A DNA stretch of 64,000 bases from Paludibacter sp. (lineage in GTDB: Bacteria > Bacteroidota > Bacteroidia > Bacteroidales > Paludibacteraceae): positions 1-64,000 of the forward strand of contig JARKQF010000245.1 in NCBI GenBank assembly GCA_029973975.1, in the 5' to 3' direction. The notes under the pieces were generated by a model, which was given only the letters and a program-made list of their open reading frames with translations, made no database searches and was not told the origin of the DNA. Positions 17,456 through 24,413 of this stretch are shown here, piece after piece. Position 1 is the first letter of the stretch. The number at the start of each line of letters is the position of its first letter. Made by a program: the position numbers and the translations under genes.

Positions 17456-17986
17456 TCACCTTTCGTTGTCTAAGCGCATGGGCATCAACAGGGACCAGCA
17501 GTTAATGTGGCCGCAAGTTTGGCTGATGGCGATGGGCTCTTCTTCGCCGCTGAATTCAAACCGGGCGATATGCCCTTTGGGGATCATGGCCGCTTTGAGA
17601 AGTTCCGGGTTGATGCCGATCAGGTCGACTGGATTGTGTATGCGAGGTTTTACAGCCTCAATATCCGGTCCGTTTGGTTCTCTGCCTTCAAATGAAACCA
17701 CCTTGCGCAAATAGTTTTTATCCGGGAGGTAAACGCCGTTGTGGATTGGCCTGGGGTCTTTGGGACTTTCGTAATACAAATACATCCAGGCTTTGTTGAC
17801 CAACCAGCCATTCGTGGCATACACAAAACCATCTCTGGCAAACAGGCAATGCAGCAAAGGACGGGTAATATCTTTGGAACAGGCCTGCTGCAGCCACTTG
17901 TAGACTGTTTCATCTTCTTCGGAAATGAAATGCAGTTTGTAGATTTCACCAAATGTCATGCGTTCGTAAGGATCGGGTTTATACAT
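17456..17986 (-). CDS. Short beta-sliding-clamp-like (DnaN-like) protein
   Basis: 176 aa. Three features recall the bacterial DNA polymerase III beta clamp. Residues about 33-62 (ACSKDITRPLLHCLFARDGF then YATNGWLV) resemble the clamp segment with D-E-T-R-P, L-x-G-V and A-T-D-G-x-R-L. A segment near 125-150 (NPELLKAAM ... ARFEFSGEEEPIAI) resembles a clamp domain-3 start. The C terminus LLMPMRL matches the almost invariant M-P-M-R-L of DnaN, here followed by four extra residues. True DnaN has about 370 aa and three domains; this has length for about one and a half. It may form a higher-order ring or be a decoy that binds host clamp partners. A GAGGTGA site precedes ATG 17986. Confidence 0.6.
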   Translation of the reverse strand: MYKPDPYERMTFGEIYKLHFISEEDETVYKWLQQACSKDITRPLLHCLFARDGFVYATNGWLVNKAWMYLYYESPKDPRPIHNGVYLPDKNYLRKVVSFEGREPNGPDIEAVKPRIHNPVDLIGINPELLKAAMIPKGHIARFEFSGEEEPIAISQTCGHINCWSLLMPMRLDNER

Positions 17987-18084
17987 TAATTCACCTCAAC
18001 AATTTTTATAATGTTAGAAATATGCGTTGAACCATTGCGAATGTGATCTTTGCTAAAGGCTTTAACTAGACGATCATCATTCAT
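17986..18084 (-). CDS. Tiny ORF (32 aa), coupled to its neighbours
   Basis: 32 codons from ATG 18084 (MNDDRLVKAFSKDHIRNGST...). It overlaps the previous stop by eight bases and its TAA shares one base with the next ATG, so it fills the gap exactly. It also contains the GAGGTGA ribosome binding site of the clamp-like gene. Basic, product unknown. Confidence 0.42.
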   Translation of the reverse strand: MNDDRLVKAFSKDHIRNGSTHISNIIKIVEVN

Positions 18085-18322
18085 CTCTGCTGATATAGTG
18101 CATGGTAGTCAAGAATTCAGGAAGTTCTGGTATTGGAAAGGCGAATTCTCTGACATTTTTGCTGAGGATGATCTGGTTCTTGAGCACTCGATACGTTCCA
18201 TGCTCATAATCAGCAATGATGACAATTTGCACGGTATCAATCAAGGCGTCCAGGGGATGACCGCCCACAAAAACGTGGGCGCCGTCTACAACAACCTTTT
18301 TACTGTCCAGAATTAAGGCCAT
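18077..18322 (-). CDS. Small element protein of unknown function (81 aa)
   Basis: 81 aa, beta-rich, with GAGG nine bases before ATG 18322. No recognised motif. Overlaps the end of the upstream gene by 23 bases. Confidence 0.52.
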   Translation of the reverse strand: MALILDSKKVVVDGAHVFVGGHPLDALIDTVQIVIIADYEHGTYRVLKNQIILSKNVREFAFPIPELPEFLTTMHYISRDE

Positions 18323-18716
18323 TGTAGTAAGCCTCCACTTCTTTCAGAATATTGGACATGAATTTGCGCCGCGAATAACATTCGGTAAACAGCACTGCTT
18401 TGATAATCATTTCCAATGAAGGAGAACGGTCATATTCAATTACGTAAGTATTAGAAGCAGTGTCCAGCGCCACGCCTGTTGCTCTCCAGGTGGGATCAAC
18501 CACGCAAATCAGTTGATCGAAAGTCATGGATAAAGTATCAGTAACTTTGATTTTGGTAGGCCCTAATTGTTTCCAGCAATAAAATGCCCATGGCTGCTTT
18601 GTAGGGTTTTCCCGGGTTGTTGTATAAAGCCAGCGAATAAGTTCCAGGAAATAGTCTTTTTTCTTTTTGGGCAGTTGCGAGAGTAATTTTTCTCCAAAGT
18701 TCTGCGGTAAATTCAT
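18300..18716 (-). CDS. Element protein of unknown function (138 aa)
   Basis: 138 aa with AAAGGAGA directly upstream of ATG 18716, the strongest ribosome binding site of the chain. The first 60 residues are helical (LPKKKKDYFLELIRWLY), followed by a beta-rich part. No recognised family. A hairpin lies in the 69-base leader upstream, so this gene may begin a separately controlled part of the operon. Confidence 0.6.
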   Translation of the reverse strand: MNLPQNFGEKLLSQLPKKKKDYFLELIRWLYTTTRENPTKQPWAFYCWKQLGPTKIKVTDTLSMTFDQLICVVDPTWRATGVALDTASNTYVIEYDRSPSLEMIIKAVLFTECYSRRKFMSNILKEVEAYYNGLNSGQ

Positions 18717-18733
18717 GTCGTCTCCTTTAAAGC

Positions 18734-18763
18734 AAAATCCCCATCGATGGCGATGAGGATTTT
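18734..18763 (-). terminator. Hairpin inside the minus-strand chain (possible attenuator)
   Basis: AAAATCC (18734-18740) pairs with GGATTTT (18757-18763), with inner CATCG/CGATG pairing across an ATGG loop. On the minus strand the 3' arm ends in GATTTTGCTTT, a modest T-run. It lies between the 93-aa and 138-aa genes, just before the latter's ribosome binding site. Confidence 0.45.
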
Positions 18764-18785
18764 GAGATTTGATAAGAGGAAAAGA

Positions 18786-19067
18786 TTATTTCTTTTTGGA
18801 ATAATGTTTTTCAAAAAAACTCTGTTGCGTTGTTAAAATTGATAAATCTGGCAATCTATCCAGCCAGTCATTGAACGCTTTCTCTTTTTCTTTGCGTTTA
18901 TTCTGTTGATTAATGGCATCCCATTCCAGTTGACGGTAATACTGTTTTACTCTTTCGGCGAATTCGGGATCGACCTGAGCTCGTAATTGCATCTCAGCGA
19001 TCATTTGAGCGTTTGCTGCTCTGTTTGCCAAATTCCACAACATCAAATCATCGAAAAAATCATCCAT
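18786..19067 (-). CDS. Helical element protein of unknown function (93 aa)
   Basis: 93 aa from ATG 19067, preceded by AAGAGG at six bases (the longer frame to 19112 overlaps the upstream gene and lacks a site). Almost entirely helical and charged, with QNKRKEKEKAFNDWLDRLPD, suggesting a coiled coil or a small scaffold. No recognised family. Confidence 0.58.
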   Translation of the reverse strand: MDDFFDDLMLWNLANRAANAQMIAEMQLRAQVDPEFAERVKQYYRQLEWDAINQQNKRKEKEKAFNDWLDRLPDLSILTTQQSFFEKHYSKKK

Positions 19068-19401
19068 TGTTCGCCTCTTTATATACAAACCATCTTGAAT
19101 AGATTTTGTCAAAAGCGGCTACGACTTTGTAGCCGTTAAGTTCTATTTCATGCAATTCCAGGAAGCGGTCGTCCAGCTTGACGCTTTTAAAAAGGTCTTC
19201 GGCAAGGCCGCCGCCTGTCATAACGACCTGCGGTTCAAAGTAGATTTCAGGCACGGTAACAAAGACTGGTTGCTGAATTTTATCTTTGATCTTTTCAATC
19301 CAGGTTTTGAGGATTAAAAACTTGTGGCCGGTTTCATCCCCCAGGATGACCCGATCTTCAAATTCTTTGAGCATGGTGTAGGTTTGCAGTTCCCCGTCCA
19401 T
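19060..19401 (-). CDS. Element protein of unknown function (113 aa), first in the chain
   Basis: 113 aa from ATG 19401, eight bases after GGAAGGGG; a TTG at 19419 in the same frame would place the start inside that site. Beta-rich with a glycine turn (MTGGGL). It is the promoter-proximal gene of the 14398-19401 minus-strand chain. No recognised family. Confidence 0.58.
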   Translation of the reverse strand: MDGELQTYTMLKEFEDRVILGDETGHKFLILKTWIEKIKDKIQQPVFVTVPEIYFEPQVVMTGGGLAEDLFKSVKLDDRFLELHEIELNGYKVVAAFDKIYSRWFVYKEANNG

Positions 19402-19502
19402 ACGTGACACCCCTTCCAATAATGCATATTTTACAACGAAAATGTTATTTACAAAAGGGGATTGGTGAACTTAATTTCTATAATATTATCCACACCAAAT
19501 GA

Positions 19503-20285
19503 TTTATTAATCGCACCAAAATCGCTGAAAATCGGCTAGTTTATTTGAAAAAAGCCGGGACGTGGATGTTACTTTTCTATTTTCTCCCGGAAATATTTTT
19601 TGTTTTGTCTTCGAAACCTCGCTCAAAAAATTTGATTAATAATGATTTCAACGAACTAATCTTAGGAAGAAAATTATTAAGATTTTTTAGCTGATGTGAA
19701 TGTGTGAATAAATTCGGAGGACAGACTTTTATAATATCGTATGTAGCAGTTTATTCTGAGGGAATAAACTATGCCCGTAAGAAATTAGATGATATTTTTG
19801 AGAGAAAAAGAATAAATGTGAAGTGGTGCTATCATAAGTTATTTGATAACTTAAGAATTAATAATTCAAAAATTGAATTTCTTTGGCCTCGCAATAATAA
19901 ATTATGTCATGAGGCAATAGATTGGTGTGATAATTTAATCAAAGTCTGTAGATCAAAAAGCCTTGGCACAAGTAATATTTTTCGTCAAGATAACTGCCTT
20001 CCTACGAATGACTTTTTCTCCACACCACAGATAAGAGATCTGGTTGAAAGTAAATTTTTAGAAGAAGGAATAAAAATCATTAATGCAAATGAATGCCCTG
20101 AATTCGTTCGACCTCTAGGATTTGATAAATTACACACTTTGGGGCATGGTTCATTATTCACCAGTTATCGAAATGTTCCGACAAATAGTCCTATAGTCTT
20201 TTGGTTCGACGGTGAAAAACATTCATACCCCTGGAAACCTTTATTAAAAAGAAAATCAGATAATCCAAATATATGGTGGTTTTAG
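19503..20285 (+). pseudogene. PRTase-like protein, probably 5'-truncated or interrupted by an in-frame TGA
   Basis: Codons 19695-20285 encode a protein whose parts resemble phosphoribosyltransferase-like conflict-system effectors: KFGGQTFIISYVAVYSEGI recalls the segment after the PRTase loop. The end HGSLFTSYRNVPTNSPIVFW followed by PWKPLLKR recalls their conserved C terminus. The usual acidic loop before GGQ is absent (ECVNKF). The only upstream start is GTG 19704 (193 aa) without a ribosome binding site. The same frame is open again from 19503 to 19691, separated by one TGA at 19692-19694, with an ATG at 19566. Either the gene is a remnant or it carries a nonsense mutation. It ends three bases before a NADAR gene. 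Confidence 0.5.
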
Positions 20286-20287
20286 TT

Positions 20288-20947
20288 ATGACTAAATCAG
20301 AAAACCGTGTTTATCATATTTCCGATGCAGTTACATTCCAAAAAAACAATGAACCCTTTGGTGAGCTTTCAAATATGGCTACTGATTTTCCAATCGTTGT
20401 CAACGATATTTATATACCTACAAATGAAGGGCTTTATCAAGCTTGTAAATATCCTGATTTTCCTGAACATCAAAAAGCAATTATTGATCAAAAAAGTCCA
20501 ATGGGAGCGAAATTTGCTGCCAGGAAATTTTCAAATAAAGTCAGGGCTGATTGGAGCAATGTAAAAGTAGATGTCATGCGGTGGTGTCTGAGAGTAAAAA
20601 TGGTCCAGCATTGGGATAAATTTAGCAAAGTTTTACTATCGACAGAGCAAAAAACAATTGTCGAGGTATCAAAAATCGATATGTTCTGGGCTGCGAAGCT
20701 GCAAGAAAATGGCAGTCTTTATGGGAAGAATGTGTTGGGAAGGCTTTTAATGGAACTACGGGAGATGATCACAAGAGAAGGAAAGGAAATGTTTTTAAGC
20801 ATTGACCCTCTACCTATTGAAAAATTCTTCTTATACAACGAACAAATAAGGACAGTGTTCCCTATTGTGAACAATCTTGAGGATGTAAACATAATAAATG
20901 GCAATCTCCCTTTGACACCACCGGATCAATTGACCCTTCCATTCTAA
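20288..20947 (+). CDS. NADAR-domain protein (YbiA / DUF1768-like)
   Basis: 219 aa. The NADAR domain spans about 10-165: FGELSNMATDFPIVVND, then PTNEGLYQACKYPD, KSPMGAKFAARKF, and a C-terminal DMFWAAKLQENGSLYGKN with GRLLMELRE. The family includes N-glycosidases acting on ADP-ribose-type or riboflavin-pathway substrates, and members that reverse guanine ADP-ribosylation by DarT-like toxins. About 50 extra residues follow the domain. ATG 20288 follows GGTGG by seven bases. Co-oriented with the PRTase-like gene, it suggests a nucleotide-centred defence or toxin-antitoxin cargo. Confidence 0.82.
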   Translation: MTKSENRVYHISDAVTFQKNNEPFGELSNMATDFPIVVNDIYIPTNEGLYQACKYPDFPEHQKAIIDQKSPMGAKFAARKFSNKVRADWSNVKVDVMRWCLRVKMVQHWDKFSKVLLSTEQKTIVEVSKIDMFWAAKLQENGSLYGKNVLGRLLMELREMITREGKEMFLSIDPLPIEKFFLYNEQIRTVFPIVNNLEDVNIINGNLPLTPPDQLTLPF

Positions 20948-20961
20948 AAATGATACAAAAA

Positions 20962-20990
20962 GGAGTGGCAAAAACGCCACTCCATTTTGT
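20962..20990. terminator. Convergent terminator between the NADAR gene and the minus-strand operon
   Basis: Eight-base stem GGAGTGGC (20962-20969) / GCCACTCC (20976-20983) with a six-base loop. The minus strand then reads into CTTTTTG, a good T-run; the plus strand has ATTTTGT. Confidence 0.78.
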
Positions 20991-20991
20991 C

Positions 20992-21693
20992 CTAATTGTT
21001 TCCAAATACTTCTTTAATTACATTTTCCATAATGCTACGAATTGGTGTAATCAAATCAAGGGGATTGTTCTTAGGGAAGAATTCAAAACGTATGAAAGTA
21101 TCGTATTCATCAATGTATTCTACTACCGGGAGCCTTTTGGCAACTCTTCGAGCCACTTCATCCACCAGAAGTCCGGCTAATTCCATTGGCTTTTCAACCT
21201 CTATGGCATCCGCATAGACACGAGTTTTCCACTCGCGTTTTGGGGTGTGTGCCTTCTTCAATGGTTTTCCTTCACTATCGGTACGTAATGCAAGAGCTTC
21301 TTCATCAAATTGCTCATCCAGGGTTGTGTCATCATAGGGAAATTGAGCAGTCTCATTGCTCATCCTAGTACTTTCGTTTGTAATTTCTTGATTGGTTCGA
21401 AATTCGTCTGGTTGAAACTCGCGAATAACCTCCTGATTTACGAAGCTGCGAACAGCAAACATGAATTGCCTTCCTAGCTTAATCATTTTGTAATTCGTAT
21501 TCGCCAGGGCGATGCCGGCTTTTTTCTGCGCAGCCTTGTCTGATTGGCACTCATCACACAGAATAACCGGATCAATATAATCAATGGCTCTTTCGTCTGG
21601 GATTTCTTTGGTGGGTATAAAATTCCCAAGCGCAACGGCGCGATGGCAGTTGTGACAACAGATGTAGCGAAGATGTTCTGAAATGAATGGCAT
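20992..21693 (-). CDS. Zinc-finger element protein of unknown function (233 aa)
   Basis: 233 aa. The N terminus has CCHNCHRA and CDECQSDK (about residues 12-50), predicting a C4 or C3H zinc-binding fold; the central region (about 85-150) is acidic and probably disordered. The C terminus mixes helices and strands. AAAGGGA precedes ATG 21693. A hairpin with an A-rich loop lies just upstream (21713-21741). It follows the ATPase gene in a second minus-strand operon; single-strand-binding or replication accessory function would fit but is not shown. Confidence 0.62.
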   Translation of the reverse strand: MPFISEHLRYICCHNCHRAVALGNFIPTKEIPDERAIDYIDPVILCDECQSDKAAQKKAGIALANTNYKMIKLGRQFMFAVRSFVNQEVIREFQPDEFRTNQEITNESTRMSNETAQFPYDDTTLDEQFDEEALALRTDSEGKPLKKAHTPKREWKTRVYADAIEVEKPMELAGLLVDEVARRVAKRLPVVEYIDEYDTFIRFEFFPKNNPLDLITPIRSIMENVIKEVFGNN

Positions 21694-21757
21694 ATTGTCC
21701 CTTTCCTATGAGAGAATGGGAGCTTTTTTTGCCCCCATTCTTTTGTCAAAAAAGAAA

Positions 21758-22651
21758 TTATAAAACATTATTAACCGTTTGAATTGAATTTTGCCGTGAT
21801 CTGGCAAAATCGATTATGGCTTGTTTCATCTCTTCAACCCTAAATTCATCAAACATCATCTTTCTGGCGTTGAGTGCCTCACCAATTTCAACGGGTTCCA
21901 TACTTAATTGTTTAGCAAATTCTGCCAGTTGTGATTTGGTGATACGTTCGCGGGGTTTTTCGCCGCTGGTCAACCACTGGGAGAAAATATCGATTACATC
22001 ATCTGCTGGTTTCAAGATATGTTGTCCGGTCAATGTAGGACAGCGTGTTTTGGAAATATGCAGGATATTATCCGTATCCATATCTGCCACTACATCGAAT
22101 TCATACTCCAATCCCTCTCGCTGGATCGGCGCCAGCCCCACTTTACGTGGCACAGCTTTCCCACGATCGTCTTTTTCCACCACATACTCAACTTTTGACC
22201 GCATCGTGACAAATAAGTCGGCATTAACACGCAGCATACTTTCAACCAGATCATTATGTTGAGGGGTGACCGTTCGCCAGGCTGAAAATTTATTTCCGCT
22301 TCCGGCTATTCGGTCAACCATTTCCAGGGCGCCATCTTTACCGTTCCAGGCATGAGAAAGACTGTCAATCACTATGACGCGATAACCGGTGTTCTCTGCT
22401 GCATTAATCGCCTGCACATAAATGATTGGTGAAAAACTATCGAGGTTAATGACATCAAAATCAAAAATGTCAGCATACTTGGATGCTGATCCATGCTCAC
22501 TATCGATATATGCGACACGCGAATTCCGCAACTTTGCCAGACAGGTTGCGAATATCAATGATGTATAGGTCTTTCCGCTCCCGGGAGGTCCGAAAGTAGC
22601 CCATCGTCCGAAAGATTGTTCTTTGGTTGCTTTCTTGAATTTAAATTCCAT
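21758..22651 (-). CDS. Phage-type AAA/RecA-like ATPase (AAA_24, Sak4-like)
   Basis: 297 aa from ATG 22651 (two in-frame ATGs at 22657 and 22660 sit too close to the AGGAG site). Walker A FGPPGSGKTYTS is at about 20-31, YIDSEHGSAS follows on the next strand, Walker B-like VIVIDSLSHAW is near 95, and a DLFVTMRSK segment lies near 148. This is the AAA_24 nucleotide-binding protein family of phages, some members of which act as RecA/Rad51-like annealing recombinases (Sak4). The C-terminal 60 residues (ITKSQLAEFAKQL onward) form a small helical extension. It is the only clear DNA-metabolism enzyme of the element besides the integrase. Confidence 0.85.
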   Translation of the reverse strand: MEFKFKKATKEQSFGRWATFGPPGSGKTYTSLIFATCLAKLRNSRVAYIDSEHGSASKYADIFDFDVINLDSFSPIIYVQAINAAENTGYRVIVIDSLSHAWNGKDGALEMVDRIAGSGNKFSAWRTVTPQHNDLVESMLRVNADLFVTMRSKVEYVVEKDDRGKAVPRKVGLAPIQREGLEYEFDVVADMDTDNILHISKTRCPTLTGQHILKPADDVIDIFSQWLTSGEKPRERITKSQLAEFAKQLSMEPVEIGEALNARKMMFDEFRVEEMKQAIIDFARSRQNSIQTVNNVL

Positions 22652-22681
22652 AGTCATCATCTCCTGGTTATTATGAGGAAA

Positions 22682-22713
22682 ACAAAAAAGTTGGTTCCTG
22701 CATCGGAACCAAC
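22682..22713 (-). terminator. Intrinsic terminator/attenuator upstream of the ATPase gene
   Basis: Nine-base perfect stem GTTGGTTCC (22690-22698) / GGAACCAAC (22705-22713). Read on the minus strand it is followed by CTTTTTTGTTTT. It lies between the 55-codon ORF and the ATPase gene, so it should end or attenuate transcription from the 234-aa gene. Confidence 0.78.
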
Positions 22714-22742
22714 CCTATAAGAGTAAGTAATAATTTTCTAAT

Positions 22743-22910
22743 TTATGGAAACCCAACACTCTCCAAAATGGTGCGAATTTCCGGGATATTTATTAATTGG
22801 TTTTGGGCTTCAGTTTGATTATTAGGAATACCAATAGAAATTGTCGAAAAGAATGAACCTAATTTCCTTTCAAGCGCAAATTTTTGATCATCGCTTATTG
22901 TGGCAACCAT
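22743..22910 (-). CDS. Small ORF (55 aa) coupled to the 234-aa gene
   Basis: 55 codons from ATG 22910 (MVATISDDQKFALERKLGSF..., ending ILESVGFP). The ATG overlaps the preceding TGA by one base (TGATG). Predicted helical. It ends 30 bases before the terminator stem. Codon content resembles its neighbours, so it is probably a real protein of unknown function. Confidence 0.58.
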   Translation of the reverse strand: MVATISDDQKFALERKLGSFFSTISIGIPNNQTEAQNQLINIPEIRTILESVGFP

Positions 22911-23614
22911 CAATGTCTCCCATTCGGAAGTGACAAATATTTTGCACTTACTTCACGCATGCGTGTTGGTCTTAGTTCATTTCGCAGCTGGCGATTGGTC
23001 ATTGACCGCCCCTGTTCTAATAGAATTTCCACTGCGGTACGAATGCGGGTATTCTCATCTAATGGTTCGTTTGATACTACCGCGGTTAATTCGACATCAT
23101 TCAAGATATTTACTACAGCTTGACGCGCCGTTTCTGAATGAGGATCATCGCCGGTGATGATGGCTTTCAAAATAGGAACCATTTCTCGCATCTTTGATTT
23201 ACCGATATTTTCCCAAACAATTGCAATGGACTGTCCCAGGACATTTTCAATGTATGGAAAGATCACATCGCAAAAATCCCGAGTATTGGAATATTCACTT
23301 GCAGAAAGGCCGTAATCTGCAGCCAGGGTTTTAATATCTTCATACCCTCCTGGATGAGCCGCCACCAAATTTTCTGTTTCCATTTGGCGCAAAACCTTTC
23401 CCCGTTCAATCACTGCAGCGAGATCAAGTCCATTGATTAATCTCAGTTTTTCTCCTGCTATCATGGCACGGATTTCTATTCGATTGTAATGATTACTATC
23501 CACACATTGCAGCACGTTTTGTGTTGCTGCCCGAGAAATGAAATTTTCAAGTTGTTGAAGACTGGACCCAAGCGAGATGTTTGAGCTGGCATTAACAATG
23601 TTTAATTGGTTCAT
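22910..23614 (-). CDS. Element protein of unknown function (234 aa)
   Basis: 234 aa from ATG 23614, preceded by GAGGAG at ten bases; the longer frame to 23737 crosses the opposite-strand regulator and has no site. Predicted helical. The C terminus (AVEILLEQGRSMTNRQLRNE) looks like a helix-turn-helix. First gene of the second minus-strand operon, divergent from the XRE-type regulator. An early-gene or replication-initiation role is possible, not shown. Confidence 0.62.
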   Translation of the reverse strand: MNQLNIVNASSNISLGSSLQQLENFISRAATQNVLQCVDSNHYNRIEIRAMIAGEKLRLINGLDLAAVIERGKVLRQMETENLVAAHPGGYEDIKTLAADYGLSASEYSNTRDFCDVIFPYIENVLGQSIAIVWENIGKSKMREMVPILKAIITGDDPHSETARQAVVNILNDVELTAVVSNEPLDENTRIRTAVEILLEQGRSMTNRQLRNELRPTRMREVSAKYLSLPNGRH

Positions 23615-23684
23615 ATTTATTTTACTCCTCAGAATTATTTTTGCCGGGAGGCACCCTGCAAAAGATTTTGGATTTTTGGTTATT
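23615..23684. promoter_or_regulatory. Divergent promoter region between the 234-aa gene and the regulator
   Basis: Seventy bases separating the two divergent starts. It holds the GAGGAG site of the minus-strand gene. I see no clear operator repeat. A regulator facing the early operon it may repress is the usual arrangement in temperate elements. Confidence 0.35.
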
Positions 23685-24053
23685 GTGAAATTATTTAAAG
23701 GGACTTTTTGTATACGAAATTTCAAAAGCGCCGCCAAAGAAATTGGTGTATCTCACACTACGTTGGCAAGAATTATTAATGGCGAAAAGCCGAACATTGA
23801 TACTTTGATGGCTGTATCAACCTGGCTTGGAGTTCCGGTTACAACTTTTATTGAGCAACCTGGCAATTTGCAACTATCTAATCAGATCGTTGCCTTATTT
23901 GAAGCTAACCCGAAACTAGCCGCTGTATTCAGTGAAGCTCTGGCGAGGATAGAAGTAGGGGCGGCCGAACCTTCATTAATTAGGGAGATTGTTGACTATG
24001 CTTCATACCGTATTCAGACCACCGAAAGAAAGCGAGAGGGAGAAACAAATTAA
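23685..24053 (+). CDS. XRE-family helix-turn-helix regulator
   Basis: 122 aa from GTG 23685; the open frame to 23577 would overlap the divergent gene. The HTH core FKSAAKEIGVSHTTLARI followed by INGEKPNIDTLMAVSTWLGV and VTTFIEQP is a standard Cro/C1-type domain, although the first helix is short. The C-terminal half is helical and probably dimerises. Likely the regulator of the divergent operon and of element maintenance. Confidence 0.78.
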   Translation: MKLFKGTFCIRNFKSAAKEIGVSHTTLARIINGEKPNIDTLMAVSTWLGVPVTTFIEQPGNLQLSNQIVALFEANPKLAAVFSEALARIEVGAAEPSLIREIVDYASYRIQTTERKREGETN

Positions 24054-24165
24054 ACAACACATTGATCTATTCCGCAGGATAGATGAAATTATGTGTGATG
24101 CGGTTTGTTTTCGGGAGTATCTTGAAAAGCAATGTGGTTGTCAATGTTACGGGCATAAAAATTGA
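23998..24165 (+). CDS. Cys-rich small ORF (55 aa)
   Basis: 55 codons from ATG 23998, overlapping the regulator gene by 56 bases in another frame. The N-terminal part is charged and helical; the C terminus carries five Cys (MCDAVCF, then QCGCQCYGHKN) that could bind zinc. An intrinsic terminator follows 22 bases after the stop, which fits the end of a regulator-plus-small-protein transcript. Alternative starts further in are possible. Confidence 0.45.
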   Translation: MLHTVFRPPKESEREKQIKQHIDLFRRIDEIMCDAVCFREYLEKQCGCQCYGHKN

Positions 24166-24186
24166 ATATTTCAATACCTAAGTAAG

Positions 24187-24225
24187 GCAGTCGTTATATA
24201 GGGAATAACGACTGCTTTATTTTTA
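24187..24225 (+). terminator. Intrinsic terminator after the regulator/small ORF
   Basis: Eleven-base perfect stem GCAGTCGTTAT (24187-24197) / ATAACGACTGC (24205-24215), seven-base loop, then TTTATTTTTAA. Confidence 0.88.
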
Positions 24226-24276
24226 AGGCAATAACTGGCGATAATGAATTTTTTTCGGGCTCCTGGAGAGATATTT

Positions 24277-24305
24277 TTGGTTCCGACAGGATTTTCGGGT
24301 ATAAT
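24277..24305 (+). promoter_or_regulatory. Candidate element-borne promoter upstream of the intact tRNA-Arg
   Basis: TTGGTT (24277-24282), 17-base spacer, perfect TATAAT (24300-24305). It points toward the tRNA at 24469 and lies just downstream of the terminator, with no gene in between. It could replace the original tRNA promoter left behind at attL, giving a precursor with a leader of about 155 bases. Confidence 0.4.
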
Positions 24306-24413
24306 CGGTTATAGGCAGTAACTCCGGCAAAAACCATATCCAGAAAACAACCTAAAATAGGCAACAGTTTTGGCATTTGTTAATATTTGAAACCACCAGG
24401 AAAAAAGCCGGAG

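Noticed and set aside
21713-21741. Hairpin AGAATGGG/CCCATTCT as terminator of the ATPase gene
   Set aside because: The minus strand has no T-run after the stem and the T-rich part lies in a 13-base loop; it may be a leader structure but not a convincing terminator.
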